Part shown: positions 1 through 10,771 of the stretch, in pieces
Position numbering within the stretch: position 1 is the stretch's first letter
Layout of the letters: every line of letters begins with the position of its first letter
Assembly: GCA_025399215.1 (NCBI GenBank)
Contig: MU621091.1
Coordinates: 62,001 to 126,000, forward strand
Length of the DNA: 64,000 bases
Direction: 5' to 3'
Origin: Globomyces pollinis-pini
Lineage: Eukaryota > Chytridiomycota > Chytridiomycetes > Rhizophydiales > Globomycetaceae
Made by a program: the position numbers and the translations under genes
The notes under the pieces: model-generated
Database searches by the model: none
The model's input: only the letters and a program-made list of their open reading frames with translations
Told to the model about the DNA's origin: nothing

Positions 1-2
1 CT

Positions 3-620
3 GCTGCCAATGGTAACAATGCTAATCAAGCTGCCAATGCCAATAACGCGAACCAAGCGGCCAACGCCAATAACGCAAACCAAGCGGCCAACGCCAATAA
101 TGCAAACCAAGCTGCGAAAAACCAGAACAAAAATGCTCAGAAAAACAATGGTAATAAGAAAGGAAAGAAGAACAAAAAGGGTAAAAAAGGCAAAAAGGGT
201 AAGAAGGGAAAGAAAGGAAAGAAAGGAAAGAAGGGAAAGAAAGGTAAAAAGGGCCAGAAGAAAGGAAAGAACAACAAGAACAAGAAAAACAATGCTAACC
301 AGGCTAATCAAAATGCTGCTAACCAGGCTAATCAAAATGCTGCCAAACAAGCTAATCAAAATGCTGCCAACCAAGCTAATCAGAATGCTGCCAACCAAGC
401 TAATGCTAATCAAGCCAATGCCAACCAAGCTAATGCTAATCAAGCCAATGCCAACCAAGCCAATGCTAATCAAGCCAATGCCAACCAAGCGAATGCTAAT
501 AAAGCTAATGCCAATCAAGCAAAACAAGCAAATGCCAATCAAGGTAACGCTAATCAAGCAAAAGAAGGAAACAACGCGAACCAAGCAAAGAATCAAGGTG
601 CTGCTGGACAAGCTGCTTGA
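3..620 (+). CDS. Asn/Ala/Gln/Lys-rich low-complexity protein, 3' part
   Basis: The open frame starting at base 3 has no start codon in the window and ends at TGA 618-620, so this is the C-terminal part of a gene that begins upstream. The visible 205 residues are almost all low complexity: runs built on A-N-Q-A-N, then a basic block of about 30 residues alternating Lys-Lys-Gly, then more N-Q-A-N units. No enzyme domain is present. Composition matches the two Asn-rich secreted proteins encoded at 2298-3389 and 3975-5210, so I infer a third member of that local family. Its signal peptide would lie outside the window. Function is unknown; a cell-wall, capsule or adhesive role is only a guess. Confidence 0.6.
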   Translation, partial: AANGNNANQAANANNANQAANANNANQAANANNANQAAKNQNKNAQKNNGNKKGKKNKKGKKGKKGKKGKKGKKGKKGKKGKKGQKKGKNNKNKKNNANQANQNAANQANQNAAKQANQNAANQANQNAANQANANQANANQANANQANANQANANQANANQANANKANANQAKQANANQGNANQAKEGNNANQAKNQGAAGQAA

Positions 621-1119
621 GGGGGTTCAAAACACCGGTGAAATAATAAGATATACTTGTATATTATTTAACTTGAAACTTAATATATTGTGTTATTTCA
701 TGACAAGAATTTTACTTATTTGTAAAACAAAATTGAAATGGTTTAAAGCATGGAAATTGTAATGCGCCTTCATTAGTTCCAACTAAAAGACCAAAATTTT
801 AGCAGATAGATTGGCTAAATGAAATCTTTAGTATTCCATCAATTTCTTATATAAAACCAAGTTTGAAAGTGTTGATAATACTAATGTACCAAATACAATT
901 TGCCTTTGACAAAAAAGCGCGATTTTTTTTATTGAATCTAACATCAAATGTAATTGGGTGAATTTGAGACCGCGAATATTATAATTTCAGTATCTTCAAG
1001 CTTAAAAATCATCAAGAAATTGTCAATGGATGGTTGTGACAATGGTCACAAGCCCAAGCCACTCATTTAATTTAACTTTTAATTTAATCGTGGTGACGAA
1101 CTTTACAAAACAATTCCAA
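621..1119. other. Intergenic, AT-rich
   Basis: No supportable gene. It holds the 3' flank of the preceding gene and the presumed promoter/5' leader of the gene starting at 1120. An in-frame ATG at 1030 would extend that gene, but the added residues look like translated leader. Confidence 0.5.
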
Positions 1120-2092
1120 ATGTCACCTTCAAAATCATTATTTTATTCGCAATTAGAAGTATTGGATACTGTTGACAGATCTATCTTCGAAGATATGGAA
1201 CCTGAGCTCAAAGAGTTGCTAAAGAAATATCCTGATCATGTTGACAATATCAAAACTTATTACGATTTAAAGCATAATAATCAGGATATTCAATATCCTG
1301 AAATGGATTCAGAAGTTATCGAATCGGTGTTGGCAAGCGAATATGCTGAGTCTAGAAATGATACTAATACGATTGAATCTCTTATTGACGCAGAATTTGA
1401 TGACCACTCAAAACAATTGTATTTGGATTGCTATGTACCTTCTGAAAACGTCTCTTTGGATAACCATATGGAATACACTCTCGATGTTATGGTATATTCA
1501 TGCTAGTCTCACCCATAGAACACATTAGATCAACCAAAGTATCAAAGAACTGCAATTTCTGTAAGCGACAAAATGAAGCCAATTTCAAATGAAGCTACCA
1601 ATGCGATAGAAGGCAGTCTATTCGATGAGAATGCCATCCCTTCTAATGACATTGCTCACTTCAAAAATTTCCTAAAAACGATGGTATCAGAACTTCAATC
1701 TTCTCCAGCATCACTTCAAAAGGTATTGCCATAGTTATTAAACAAATTTTATTAGATGTCTGAGAAAGTTGGAAAAATGTACAATCCTTTAACAGGAACC
1801 ATCACAGGTGACGACTATTTTATGAGGATTTTGGCTGAAACTTCCAAGAAAGGTGGCCAATCTAAAGCAAGACATGTAGTGCGAAAAGCAATTCAACGAT
1901 TTGTTCGCTCAGGAGAATTGACCAAAAAAGAACAAAAGTTATTTCAAACTGTTTTGAAAATGGCTGCTGGAGTCTTTGAAGGTGAAAAAGAATCTCAACG
2001 TCCTGATTTGGTTTCTGAAGTATGCAACTACATTTATTAACAATTAGACACTCAATACACTTGGATTACCTCAAACGTTGAGCAAACTTTAA
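1120..2092 (+). CDS. Hypothetical protein, 4 exons
   Basis: Not recognised. Exons inferred at 1120-1491, 1519-1722, 1756-2019 and 2048-2092, with introns of 27, 33 and 28 nt; the product is 294 residues. The start at 1120 is preferred over an in-frame ATG at 1030. The first half is acidic (many Asp/Glu, several Ser-Glu-Ser clusters). The third exon encodes a basic, helical-looking stretch with an R-H-V-V-R-K motif. No signal peptide or membrane segment is seen. The last intron is optional: reading straight through ends the protein at TAA 2038-2040 instead. It sits between Asn-rich secreted-protein genes but shares no composition with them. Confidence 0.55.
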
Positions 2093-2297
2093 ATAAATTT
2101 CTTTGTTCAAATTCATATCTCAAAATCACTCGCAAATTACTTTTGTGCTTTATTAATTAAGTATTCAGTCACTGAACTTCACATTTGTCTTTCCATCAAT
2201 ATGAACAATTTACTCAAAGTCAAGCGATTAATGTAAATACAATAAGTTTTCATTTTTCAAAGTTATTTATTAATTTAGAAAGAACCACTGGAACTAT

Positions 2298-3389
2298 TTA
2301 AGCAACTGGATAGACAAGTCTTGCCACTTGAGGAGCTGCAGCAACTGCAGTAACTTGAGGGGCGACAGCAGCGCGAGTAGCTTGTGGAGCAGCTTGACCA
2401 TTTCTCCCTTGGTTACCATANNNNNNNNNNNNNNNNNNNNNNNNNNNNNNNNNNNNNNNNNNNNNNNNNNNNNNNNNNNNNNNNNNNNNNNNNNNNNNNN
2501 NNNNNNNNNNNNNNNNNNNNNNNNNNNNNNNNNNNNNNNNNNNNNNNNNNNNNNNNNNNNNNNNNNNNNNNNNNNNNNNNNNNNNNNNNNNNNNNNNNNN
2601 NNNNNNNNNNNNNNNNNNNNNNNNNNNNNNNNNNNNNNNNNNNNNNNNNNNNNNNNNNNNNNNNNNNNNNNNNNNNNNNNNNNNNNNNNNNNNNNNNNNN
2701 NNNNNNNNNNNNNNNNNNNNNNNNNNNNNNNNNNNNNNNNNNNNNNNNNNNNNNNNNNNNNNNNNNNNNNNNNNNNNNNNNNNNNNNNNNNNNNNNNNNN
2801 NNNNNNNNNNNNNNNNNNNNNNNNNNNNNNNNNNNNNNNNNNNNNNNNNNNNNNNNNNNNNNNNNNNNNNNNNNNNNNNNNNNNNNNNNNNNNNNNNNNN
2901 NNNNNNNNNNNNNNNNNNNNNNNNNNNNNNNNNNNNNNNNNNNNNNNNNNNNNNNNNNNNNNNNNNNNNNNNNNNNNNNNNNNNNNNNNNNNNNNNNNNN
3001 NNNNNNNNNCGGTTTTGTTCAGCAACCCGTCTCTGTTCATTGGCTCGATTCTGCTCGTTTACACGGTTTTGTTCTTGCATACGATTTTGTTGATTATTCG
3101 CGGCTACAACTACTTGTGGTTTTGCTGCTTGTTGTTGTGGAGCTTGGGCAACTTGTGGTTTTGCTGCTTGTTGTTGAGGAACTTGAACAACTTGTGGTTT
3201 TGCTGCTTGCTGTTGAGGAACCTGAACAACTTGTGCTTTTACCGCTTGTTGCTGAGCAGGTGCAGCGACTGGAGCAGCTGCGGCCGGCGCGACTGGTGCA
3301 GCAATAGCTTGTGCGACTGGGGCTGTAGGAATAGAATAGGTAGATACAGCTAATGTGGATATAATTACAAGGATATTTGAGAATTTCAT
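2298..3389 (-). CDS. Secreted low-complexity Ala/Gln/Asn-rich protein (contains assembly gap)
   Basis: The start at 3389 gives an N-terminal signal peptide beginning MKFSNILVIISTLAVST, nearly identical to that of the neighbour at 3975-5210. An upstream in-frame ATG at 3431 would bury this signal peptide, so I reject it. After the signal come A-P-V-A and K-P-Q-V-V-Q-V-P-Q-Q-Q-A-A repeats, then N-Q-N-R-x-N-E-Q units. The middle (2421-3009) is unsequenced, and the frame resumes into an Ala/Val/Gln-rich tail ending at TAA 2298-2300. The length across the gap is therefore nominal. No known domain. A secreted structural or matrix protein is the likeliest reading by composition alone. Confidence 0.65.
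   Translation of the reverse strand: MKFSNILVIISTLAVSTYSIPTAPVAQAIAAPVAPAAAAPVAAPAQQQAVKAQVVQVPQQQAAKPQVVQVPQQQAAKPQVAQAPQQQAAKPQVVVAANNQQNRMQEQNRVNEQNRANEQRRVAEQNXXXXXXXXXXXXXXXXXXXXXXXXXXXXXXXXXXXXXXXXXXXXXXXXXXXXXXXXXXXXXXXXXXXXXXXXXXXXXXXXXXXXXXXXXXXXXXXXXXXXXXXXXXXXXXXXXXXXXXXXXXXXXXXXXXXXXXXXXXXXXXXXXXXXXXXXXXXXXXXXXXXXXXXXXXXXXXXXXXXXXXXXXXXXXXXXXXXXXYGNQGRNGQAAPQATRAAVAPQVTAVAAAPQVARLVYPVA
2421..3009. other. Assembly gap (589 N)
   Basis: Run of N inside the repetitive part of the secreted-protein gene at 2298-3389. A collapsed or unassembled tandem repeat is the likely cause, because the flanking coding sequence on both sides is repetitive. The N count may be an estimate rather than a measured distance. 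Confidence 0.95.
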
Positions 3390-3974
3390 TTTGAGTTGTT
3401 GGATCGGAATTATTCCACTTCTTTTATACAAGTGTTCTTTGTTAAGCCCATTGCAAGGGCATCTCGTTTGGCTACACTGGGCAAGTTCACCTGAAGCAGT
3501 GGCGACCTTTTTTGACGTAACATAATTGTGTCATCATCGACTAAAGGACCAGTTGGGAGAAGGGAATACTGATCAGTAACACCTTACTTACAACTTCAAA
3601 ATCTTAGGATTTTCGGTTTTCGATGGTATCTGCATCATGCTTCTGAAATGACGTGAATAAAGCTAATTTCAAGGGATTTTTTAGAGAGAAAAAAGAACAC
3701 TTTGTTTCAATACTATTTTGGTATACTTTATAAAAGATATATAACTGCAAAGATTGATGTATTTACTCTATACTCTTAGTTTATTGGCACACATTTATGA
3801 GAAACTATTAGTAAAACATGCAGTGAGGTTTCAGGTATGACGTACACAAAATGTCATACATACATCATCCAGGCTTTGTCACAAGCCATAACATCTAAGG
3901 TGGAAATTAAGAACAAACAAATTCAATAAACAGTCATATATTTAAAACTATTCTTAACTAATGCCAGCAATAAG
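3390..3974. other. Intergenic between two tandem paralogues
   Basis: No gene seen. It contains the promoter side of the gene starting at 3389 and the 3' flank of the gene ending at 3975. There are AT-rich stretches but no clear repeat. Confidence 0.5.
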
Positions 3975-5210
3975 TTAAGCAGCAATTTCTTCAACGGCAG
4001 CAGCTTCCACAGCAGCATTTTCACCAGCATCGACATTGGCTTCAGCCACACTAGCATTTGCATCAACTTCAGCTTGATTAACATTCGCGTCTACTGCTTG
4101 ATTCGCATTTGCACCATTAACAACGGCATTTGTTTGAGTAGCAGCAGCAGCGTTTTGTTGAGTAACAGTGGCAGTAACTTGAGCGTTGTTCCCTTGAACG
4201 TTATTTTGGTTGCCCTGAATATTTCCCCGATTGACTTGGTTATTTCTGCCATTCTCTCTACCATTGTTACCATTATTATCATGTCCACGATTGTCATTAC
4301 GACCATTGTTGTGACCATTATTGTTACCATTGTTACGATCATGTTGATTGTTTCTGTTCCCATTGTTACCATTGTTATCATGTCTGTTTCGATCAACGTT
4401 TCGGTTGTTATGATCATTGTTGCGACCATTATTTCCATTGTTATGACCATTATTTCGGTTGTTATGATCGTTGTTGCGACCATTATTTCCATTGTTATGG
4501 CCATTATTGCGGTTGTTATGATCGTTGTTGCGTCCATTATTTCCATTGTTATGATCATTATTACGTCCATTATTGCCGTTGTTGTGACCATTATTTCGGT
4601 TGTTATGATCGTTGTTGCGATCATTATTTCCATTATTATGACCATTGTTACGTTCATTATTTCGATTATTGTGATCATTGTTACGCCCATTATTTCCATT
4701 GTTATGACCATTATTTCGGTTGTTATGATCATTGTTGCGTCCATTATTTCCGTTGTTGTGGCCATTATTTCTTCCATTGTTGTGACCATTGTTACGATTG
4801 TTTTGTCCATTGTTGTGACCATTATTTCTTCCATTGTTTTGCCCATTTACTCTGCCATTGTTACGGTTTTGTTCATTTACACGTTGTTGTTCTCTTGCTA
4901 TATTCTGTTGATTTTGATTATTGACAGCAGTAGATGTTTGTGCTGCACCTGCTTGAGAAGTGGCAGTTGCTACTTGAGAAGTGGTAGTAGCCGCTTGCTG
5001 GCCAGCTTGATTAGCACCTGCTTGTGCAGCAACACCATTTTGTCTTTGAGCACCGGCTGCCTGTTGTGCACCAGCTTTTGCTTGTTGTCCGGCAACGGCA
5101 ACACCCTTCGCACCATTATTTACAGGTTGCGCAGCAGTAGCAGGAAGAGGAACTGAGATAGTTGATACCGCTAGAGTTGATATAATTACAAGTATATTTG
5201 CAAATTTCAT
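3975..5210 (-). CDS. Secreted Asn-rich repeat protein
   Basis: Single exon, 411 residues, stop TAA 3975-3977. The signal peptide begins MKFANILVIISTLAVSTISVP. Then come an Ala/Gln-rich segment (about residues 25-110), a long Asn-rich tract (about 115-345) made of imperfect 18-residue units of the pattern NNRNNGHNNGNNGRNNDH, and an Ala/Val/Asn tail. His, Arg and Asp recur at fixed places between Asn pairs, so the tract is alternately charged and strongly hydrophilic. The 54-nt DNA repeat underneath can be seen at about 4390-4770. No catalytic domain. Family of the genes at 3-620 and 2298-3389. Possible roles (surface coat, metal or water binding through His/Asn) are speculation. Confidence 0.8.
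   Translation of the reverse strand: MKFANILVIISTLAVSTISVPLPATAAQPVNNGAKGVAVAGQQAKAGAQQAAGAQRQNGVAAQAGANQAGQQAATTTSQVATATSQAGAAQTSTAVNNQNQQNIAREQQRVNEQNRNNGRVNGQNNGRNNGHNNGQNNRNNGHNNGRNNGHNNGNNGRNNDHNNRNNGHNNGNNGRNNDHNNRNNERNNGHNNGNNDRNNDHNNRNNGHNNGNNGRNNDHNNGNNGRNNDHNNRNNGHNNGNNGRNNDHNNRNNGHNNGNNGRNNDHNNRNVDRNRHDNNGNNGNRNNQHDRNNGNNNGHNNGRNDNRGHDNNGNNGRENGRNNQVNRGNIQGNQNNVQGNNAQVTATVTQQNAAAATQTNAVVNGANANQAVDANVNQAEVDANASVAEANVDAGENAAVEAAAVEEIAA
4390..4770 (-). repeat. Tandem 54-nt coding repeat
   Basis: Imperfect head-to-tail units of about 54 nt encode the 18-residue Asn-rich module of the secreted protein. Most variation between units is synonymous or swaps His/Arg/Asp, which suggests recent duplication with selection on composition. 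Confidence 0.75.
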
Positions 5211-5537
5211 TTTTTGAATCTAGAATATCATAGAGACGTGTAATTTATAAAAACTACACATATTGGCTAGTATTAGTGGAGCCATGTTTTCATTTCGTTC
5301 ATATTCGTAATATGCACCCCTGTTTAATAGAACACGCATTTTATTGAAACACACATGTACGTTGGCTTAACATTGCAGTTTTTCTCGTGATTGGCATAAT
5401 TGGTATTAGTCAAATCTGGTAAGAAATTGACATGGACGTATTAGATCTGAATGTCGCCCAATAAGATAATTAAACAATATCAAAATTGGTATGGTACCAA
5501 ACTCAATGCTTTTCACATTTTTTTTTCCTCTTCATAA
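5211..5537. other. Intergenic
   Basis: Divergent promoter region between the secreted Asn-rich gene (minus) and the TRAP-alpha gene (plus). No other feature seen. Confidence 0.5.
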
Positions 5538-6360
5538 ATGCAACTCTACACAATACTATCCCTCATTCTAGGTAACTTAAACCTAATATCCTTACGTAAG
5601 GGGTTACTTTTGCTTTATTAGATGCTACTGCAATCCCTGATCTCAAAGATGCTCCAGATGTAGTATTTGCTTATGATTTCCCAAGAAATCCAGATGGAGT
5701 ATTCAAGATTGAAAAAAAGACTCTTGTTAGAGTCAATATGACAAATAATTCTCCTCTCACCAAGACTGTGTATGGACTTACTGGATACTATACCGACAAA
5801 GATGATGTTTTGAAAAATCAAGTCAAGATCTTACATGATGAATTAAACGTTATTGTTAAACCAGGAAAAACTGTTTATCTTAAATTACGTTTCACTCCTA
5901 TTATTGATTCTGGTGATTTTGGAATACTCTTATTAGTTGATTATTATGATTCAGATGAACCATCATACAAAAGTGTTGTAAAGTTATTTCATTTTTAAGG
6001 TTATTAGGGTGCTTTACGTACAATCAAAGTCATTTACGCTGATTCCATGGTAATTTTATCACTTTTTAACTTTTCAAATTAGTTTGATTTACAAAGGTAT
6101 TAGCAAAGATTATCTCACTCAATAGTATTGGAATCTATGTTTTATTAACATTGGCATCAACTGCTTTCTACTACTATTTTACAGGGGAATCTGCTCCTGT
6201 AGCTTCCACCAAAAAATCATCTAAATCTACAAAGGCATCTGCACCAAAAAAAGTTGTAGAAAAAGTCAACACTGAACCGGTAGCAGAAGGTGAAGTTGAT
6301 ATGGAATGGATTCCTGATCACGTCAAACAAACTGCCAAAGCTAGTAGACGAAGAAAGTAA
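5538..6360 (+). CDS. Translocon-associated protein subunit alpha (TRAP-alpha/SSR1, IRC22-like)
   Basis: Exons 5538-5595, 5622-5977, 6008-6049, 6083-6096 and 6126-6360 give 234 residues, the usual size for the family. An N-terminal signal peptide (about 22 residues) is followed by the lumenal beta-sandwich domain, a single membrane span near residues 160-180 (IGIYVLLTLASTAFYYYF), and a basic cytosolic tail with the family's D-M-E-W-I-P motif. TRAP-alpha sits in the ER membrane beside the Sec61 channel and helps some precursors insert. The fourth exon is only 14 nt. A second donor 5' of the one chosen (intron start 5580) would shorten the signal peptide by five residues. Confidence 0.85.
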
Positions 6361-6785
6361 TTGTGTTTTCAAGTTGATGACAATTCTTGATTTTAATAAA
6401 TTAAGATAAACCCGTTATCATTTTGTATCATTCTCTCACACCTTCACAGTAGGAAGTACGATAATTTAATATCAAGCCTAATGGCATAATGATGACGATC
6501 ACCACAACGGCTAGTATCTACATTGACATTACTAATGTATGAAACTTTTGTTCTTGACCCAATTACGGATTTTTTATTTGGTGGCTGAAATTAGTTAAAA
6601 CAACTGTCAACTATTTTAGTCAATGACTTCACTATGACAAACACCATAGCAGTGTTTACTGGTTGAATTCGTAATAGTACGTATGCCCATCACGTCAAGA
6701 ATTTAACCGTTTTTAATAACACTTACAAAATTTAAAGATGGTTCTAAAATAAATATACCATTTATTTTTGATTGAGCTATAAAGT
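6361..6785. other. Convergent intergenic region
   Basis: 3' flanks of the TRAP-alpha gene (plus) and the isocitrate dehydrogenase gene (minus). No coding signal seen. Confidence 0.5.
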
Positions 6786-8012
6786 CTAAGCGGAAAGGTT
6801 TTTGATGACTGCATCGGTAAATTGGGTGTTGGTGGATTTGCCTCCAAGATCACCAGTCAAAGCTTCACCTTGAGCAATAGTGTTTAAAACAGCAGTTTCA
6901 ATTTCAGTTGCATGTTGATCTAATTTCATATGACGTAACATCATTACAGATGATAATAAGAGGGCAGTTGGGTTAGAGAGATCTTTTCCAGCAATATCCG
7001 GAGCTGTTCCGTGTACCTTGCAATCAATATTTAAAAACTTACTGCTTCGAAGATGGATGCTTTACGACCAATGTTACCAGATGGGGTGAGACCTAAACCT
7101 CCAATAAGACCAGCACCCAAATCAGATAAGATATCACCATAAAGATTAGGCATAACCATGACAGTATTGCTATAGTCAGTTGGGTTTTGCACCACATGAA
7201 GGCAAACAGAGTCTAAGAGGGCTTCGTTTAATTTGATATCTGGGTAGTCTTTTGCAATTTCTCTAGCAATGCTAACAAAAAGACCATCAGATAATTTTCT
7301 TAGGTTAATCATACAAGAATTACTGAATGTTTGCCTTGTGTACAACAGTAACAGTTGGGCGACCAATAGAACGTGCGTAGTTGAAAGCATATTCGTTTAC
7401 TCTACGACATGCATCTTCAGTGATAAGCTTGATTGATTGGACAACACCAGGAACAACTTCGTGTTCGATACCAGAATATTCACCTTCGGTGTTTTCACGA
7501 ATGAGCACAGTGTCCACATTATCGAAAGGAGTTTTATAACCGACAATAGATTTGCAAGGACGAACATTAGCATATAAATCAAAAGTTCTAAAGTTAAAAC
7601 GAAATAACCCAACCTTCGGAGAGTTAAATTCATGGAGACATGACCCTTTCCGATAGGAGTGGCCAAAGGACCCTTTAAAGCTACTTTATTCTTGTTGACG
7701 GAATCTCTTGCTTCATCAGGGATAGTGGTGACACCATTTTTCAAGAAAGGAGTGACATCAACATCTTCCCATTCAATTGGAACATTATTTGCAGCAAAGA
7801 TACGTTTTACAGAATGAGAAATTTCAGGACCGATTCCATCACCGGGAATCATAGTGACAATATGTTTACCATCCTAAAAATGAGAATCAATACAACAAAA
7901 TACAGAAGTGAAAGCACCATCTGAGAAGGTTCTAGCAAATGCCGGCTACCAATAATTAGTCTTATATAGTTCATACTTTCATGGCCACCAAAGGTTTAAT
8001 TGAACGTAACAT
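6786..8012 (-). CDS. IDH2: NAD-dependent isocitrate dehydrogenase, catalytic (IDH2-type) subunit
   Basis: Six exons (7977-8012, 7904-7945, 7614-7873, 7324-7587, 7043-7298, 6786-7016), 362 residues, all introns 25-31 nt. The start at 8012 gives a mitochondrial presequence, [20 protein letters not shown]. The catalytic core shows [10 protein letters not shown], the substrate segment [32 protein letters not shown] and the NAD-site motif [11 protein letters not shown]. Retention of these residues points to the catalytic IDH2 rather than the regulatory IDH1 subunit. The enzyme converts isocitrate to 2-oxoglutarate in the TCA cycle as a hetero-octamer with IDH1, which is not in this window. Only 60 bp separate its start from the divergent gene at 8073. 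Confidence 0.95.
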
Positions 8013-8072
8013 CAGTTTTAATAAAAATAAAAAAAATTTAACCAACTTCCGAATTGAAATTGCGGTGTTTCT

Positions 8073-8786
8073 ATGAAGTTCATTTCCCTGTCTTCCTTTC
8101 GACAGTACACAACCCACAACTTTGACACGTACAAGTTTGTACAACGACTGGAAACTACTGGCTTTCCTAGGGAAGGTGCTGAAGCTATCATGAATTCTTT
8201 AGCTGAAGTCTTACGCGAAAGGTGAATTATTCAATCTAATCATTAGTGCTGATAATTTAGATAAAACTTCGGTTGATAGAGTTGACTTTGATAAATCAAT
8301 ATACATGTCTAGGGTGGATTTACAACATTTACGTTCAGAAATATCCCTTTTAGAAAAAAATGAATTCGCTAACTTGAAAACAGATATTATTAGAATATCA
8401 GATGAAGCTTCTAAATTACCAATGAAGATTTTGGAAGAGACTAGACGAATACAGTCTAACGTACGATTAGAATTATCAATGGAAAAGAGTAGAATACGAG
8501 AACAACAAGCAGGCCAGGAAATGAGAATAATGGAATCAGTAGCTAAAGTATGAATTGAATCTGTTATTTTAACTACTACTCAATTACACTTTTTTTTATG
8601 TATAATAGTAATTAACATTATAGATTGATACCGAAGTAGCACAATTTAAAACTCAAACGGAAACCATTCCTTGGGAATTGTTTAGAACTTTATTCCGTAA
8701 GAAATCCAATATGAATATTAATTCCATTAGCATTATTTTGTGCAGGTGGAGCTCTTTGTTTTTCATACCTTCGTTTTATTAAATGA
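8073..8786 (+). CDS. MCUR1/CCDC90/FMP32-family mitochondrial inner membrane protein
   Basis: Exons 8073-8221, 8247-8547, 8624-8696 and 8731-8786 encode 192 residues, about the size of yeast Fmp32. The DUF1640 signature is clear: T-Y-K-F-V-Q-R-L-E-T-T-G-F followed by a helix with E-A-I-M-N-S-L, a coiled coil with LLEKNEFANLKTD, a basic R-L-E-L-S-M-E-K-S-R-I-R-E segment, and a C-terminal membrane span FCAGGALCFSYLRF. Homologues are inner-membrane proteins linked to cytochrome oxidase biogenesis, proline metabolism or, in animals, the calcium uniporter. Which applies here cannot be told. The third intron is longer (76 nt) than is usual in this window. Confidence 0.88.
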
Positions 8787-8844
8787 ACAACTCGCAATAA
8801 AAAAACAAAGTCTTTGATTTAAAATTTGATTTTTTTTAAACATC

Positions 8845-9907
8845 ATGTCTGGTATTGATAAAGTATTGAATAAGCTTCGAAATAATGTTCAAGAAGGAAA
8901 TTATTATGAAGCTCATCAAATGTATCATTCGGTCTCTCAAAGATTCATTAAACAGAACAAGATCGTTCAAGCTACTGCTTTATTATTAGATGGAGCTAAA
9001 CAAATGGTCACTTTTGATCAACTAGGAAGTGCTGTGGATTTAACTGAACGATTAATCGATTTATTCGAATCTCAGAAATTAGGTTTAACATCTACTACTA
9101 GAGGTTCCTTGTAGTTAATACTAACAATTATAGGCCAATTGCTAGAAATTTATCAAAACTTTCCATTAAAGTCTGAATTCTGTGATAATTTTGTTCAATT
9201 GGTTATCAATTGGTCTTCCAAGTACTCATCACATCTGGGTGATCCCATTTTACACCATTTAATTGCTTGTCGTTACTTTAAAGGTAATCAATTCAAGAAT
9301 CTAATCAGTTATAGAGGGATTGTATTACGAAGCAGAATCGCATTTCATTCTTGGAGGAGTTGAAAGTGGAACACTTTTAGGGTTAATGGAATGGGATTGG
9401 TCATTACAAAAGCAACATGAAGATATTGGATATTATGTCACTAGGTATTGAAATCAAATCATAATTATTGGTAGAGGTGTGCTCGGGTTGTTAAATCTGG
9501 GCAAAAGTGTTGAAGCAAGAGCATGTTTAACATCATTCCTCAAGAAAGTCTCCAAAGAAATCCCAGATTGTATTGTGGAGCAAGTGGAATCAATTCCACT
9601 GACTACCTTTGAGCTCTTAAATTTTTCTATTACACTGTTGGAAGTAATTGAAAAAAACAAGATTGAACATTTCACACCACTTGTAAATCAATTTCAAACA
9701 CAGCTCTCATACGATACCTATCTCGAAGAAGTAATTATATCTTTTATTAACGTCTAGTGTTTAAAAAACATAGCAGCTCTTTATTTTAGAATTGGGGTTA
9801 AAGTTGTACAACCAAATCCATTTGCAGATATGTTAAAGAATATGCTTGGAGGACCTCAATCAAAGCCATCACAGTTGCAAATTGCAGATGATATGGATAT
9901 GGACTAA
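8845..9907 (+). CDS. GET4: GET4 homologue (tail-anchored protein targeting)
   Basis: Five exons (8845-9103, 9134-9283, 9315-9444, 9475-9730, 9758-9907), 314 residues. An all-helical TPR-like repeat protein with the family motifs NYYEAHQMYHSVSQRF, a central L-H-H-L-I-A-C-R-Y-F segment and the conserved YYEAESHFILGG. Get4 binds Get5 and hands tail-anchored proteins from Sgt2 to the ATPase Get3 in the cytosol. The C-terminus ends in a short acidic tail rich in Asp and Met. It starts 58 bp after the MCUR1-family gene on the same strand, with an A/T-rich leader between. Confidence 0.9.
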
Positions 9908-10111
9908 TAATATAGTCACTTGCCAATATAAAATGATATTAAACAAAATTGTTACTAAGAAATTCTTGAATAAATGCCTATTCTTCAACCAATTTCGTTA
10001 AATTATTGGTCAATCATCCCTGTCAAACAGCATCATTTTTTCCATTTTTCGGCCTTGGCTTTCTTCCCCATCTCATTCACTCATTACCTCAATCAAAAGT
10101 ATTAATAATAA

Positions 10112-10695
<584 letters not shown>

Positions 10696-10771
10696 AATTC
10701 AAGAATATCTAGTTGCTTTTGTGATTTCGTGGAGTGGTTTTCTTCCATATTTACACTAAACTTCCTAACTA

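Noticed and set aside
10..762. 250-codon open frame rich in Lys, Thr and Met
   Set aside because: It is the shifted-frame reading of the N-Q-A-N repeats. The frame from base 3 has the expected protein composition and a stop at 618-620.
2328..3353. Plus-strand open frames through the N gap
   Set aside because: They exist only because N is translated as X; the minus-strand frame has a signal peptide and matches its paralogue.
4074..5156. Plus-strand 360-codon Ile/Val/Thr-rich frame
   Set aside because: Antisense of the Asn-rich repeat; long antisense frames are a by-product of repeat codon bias.
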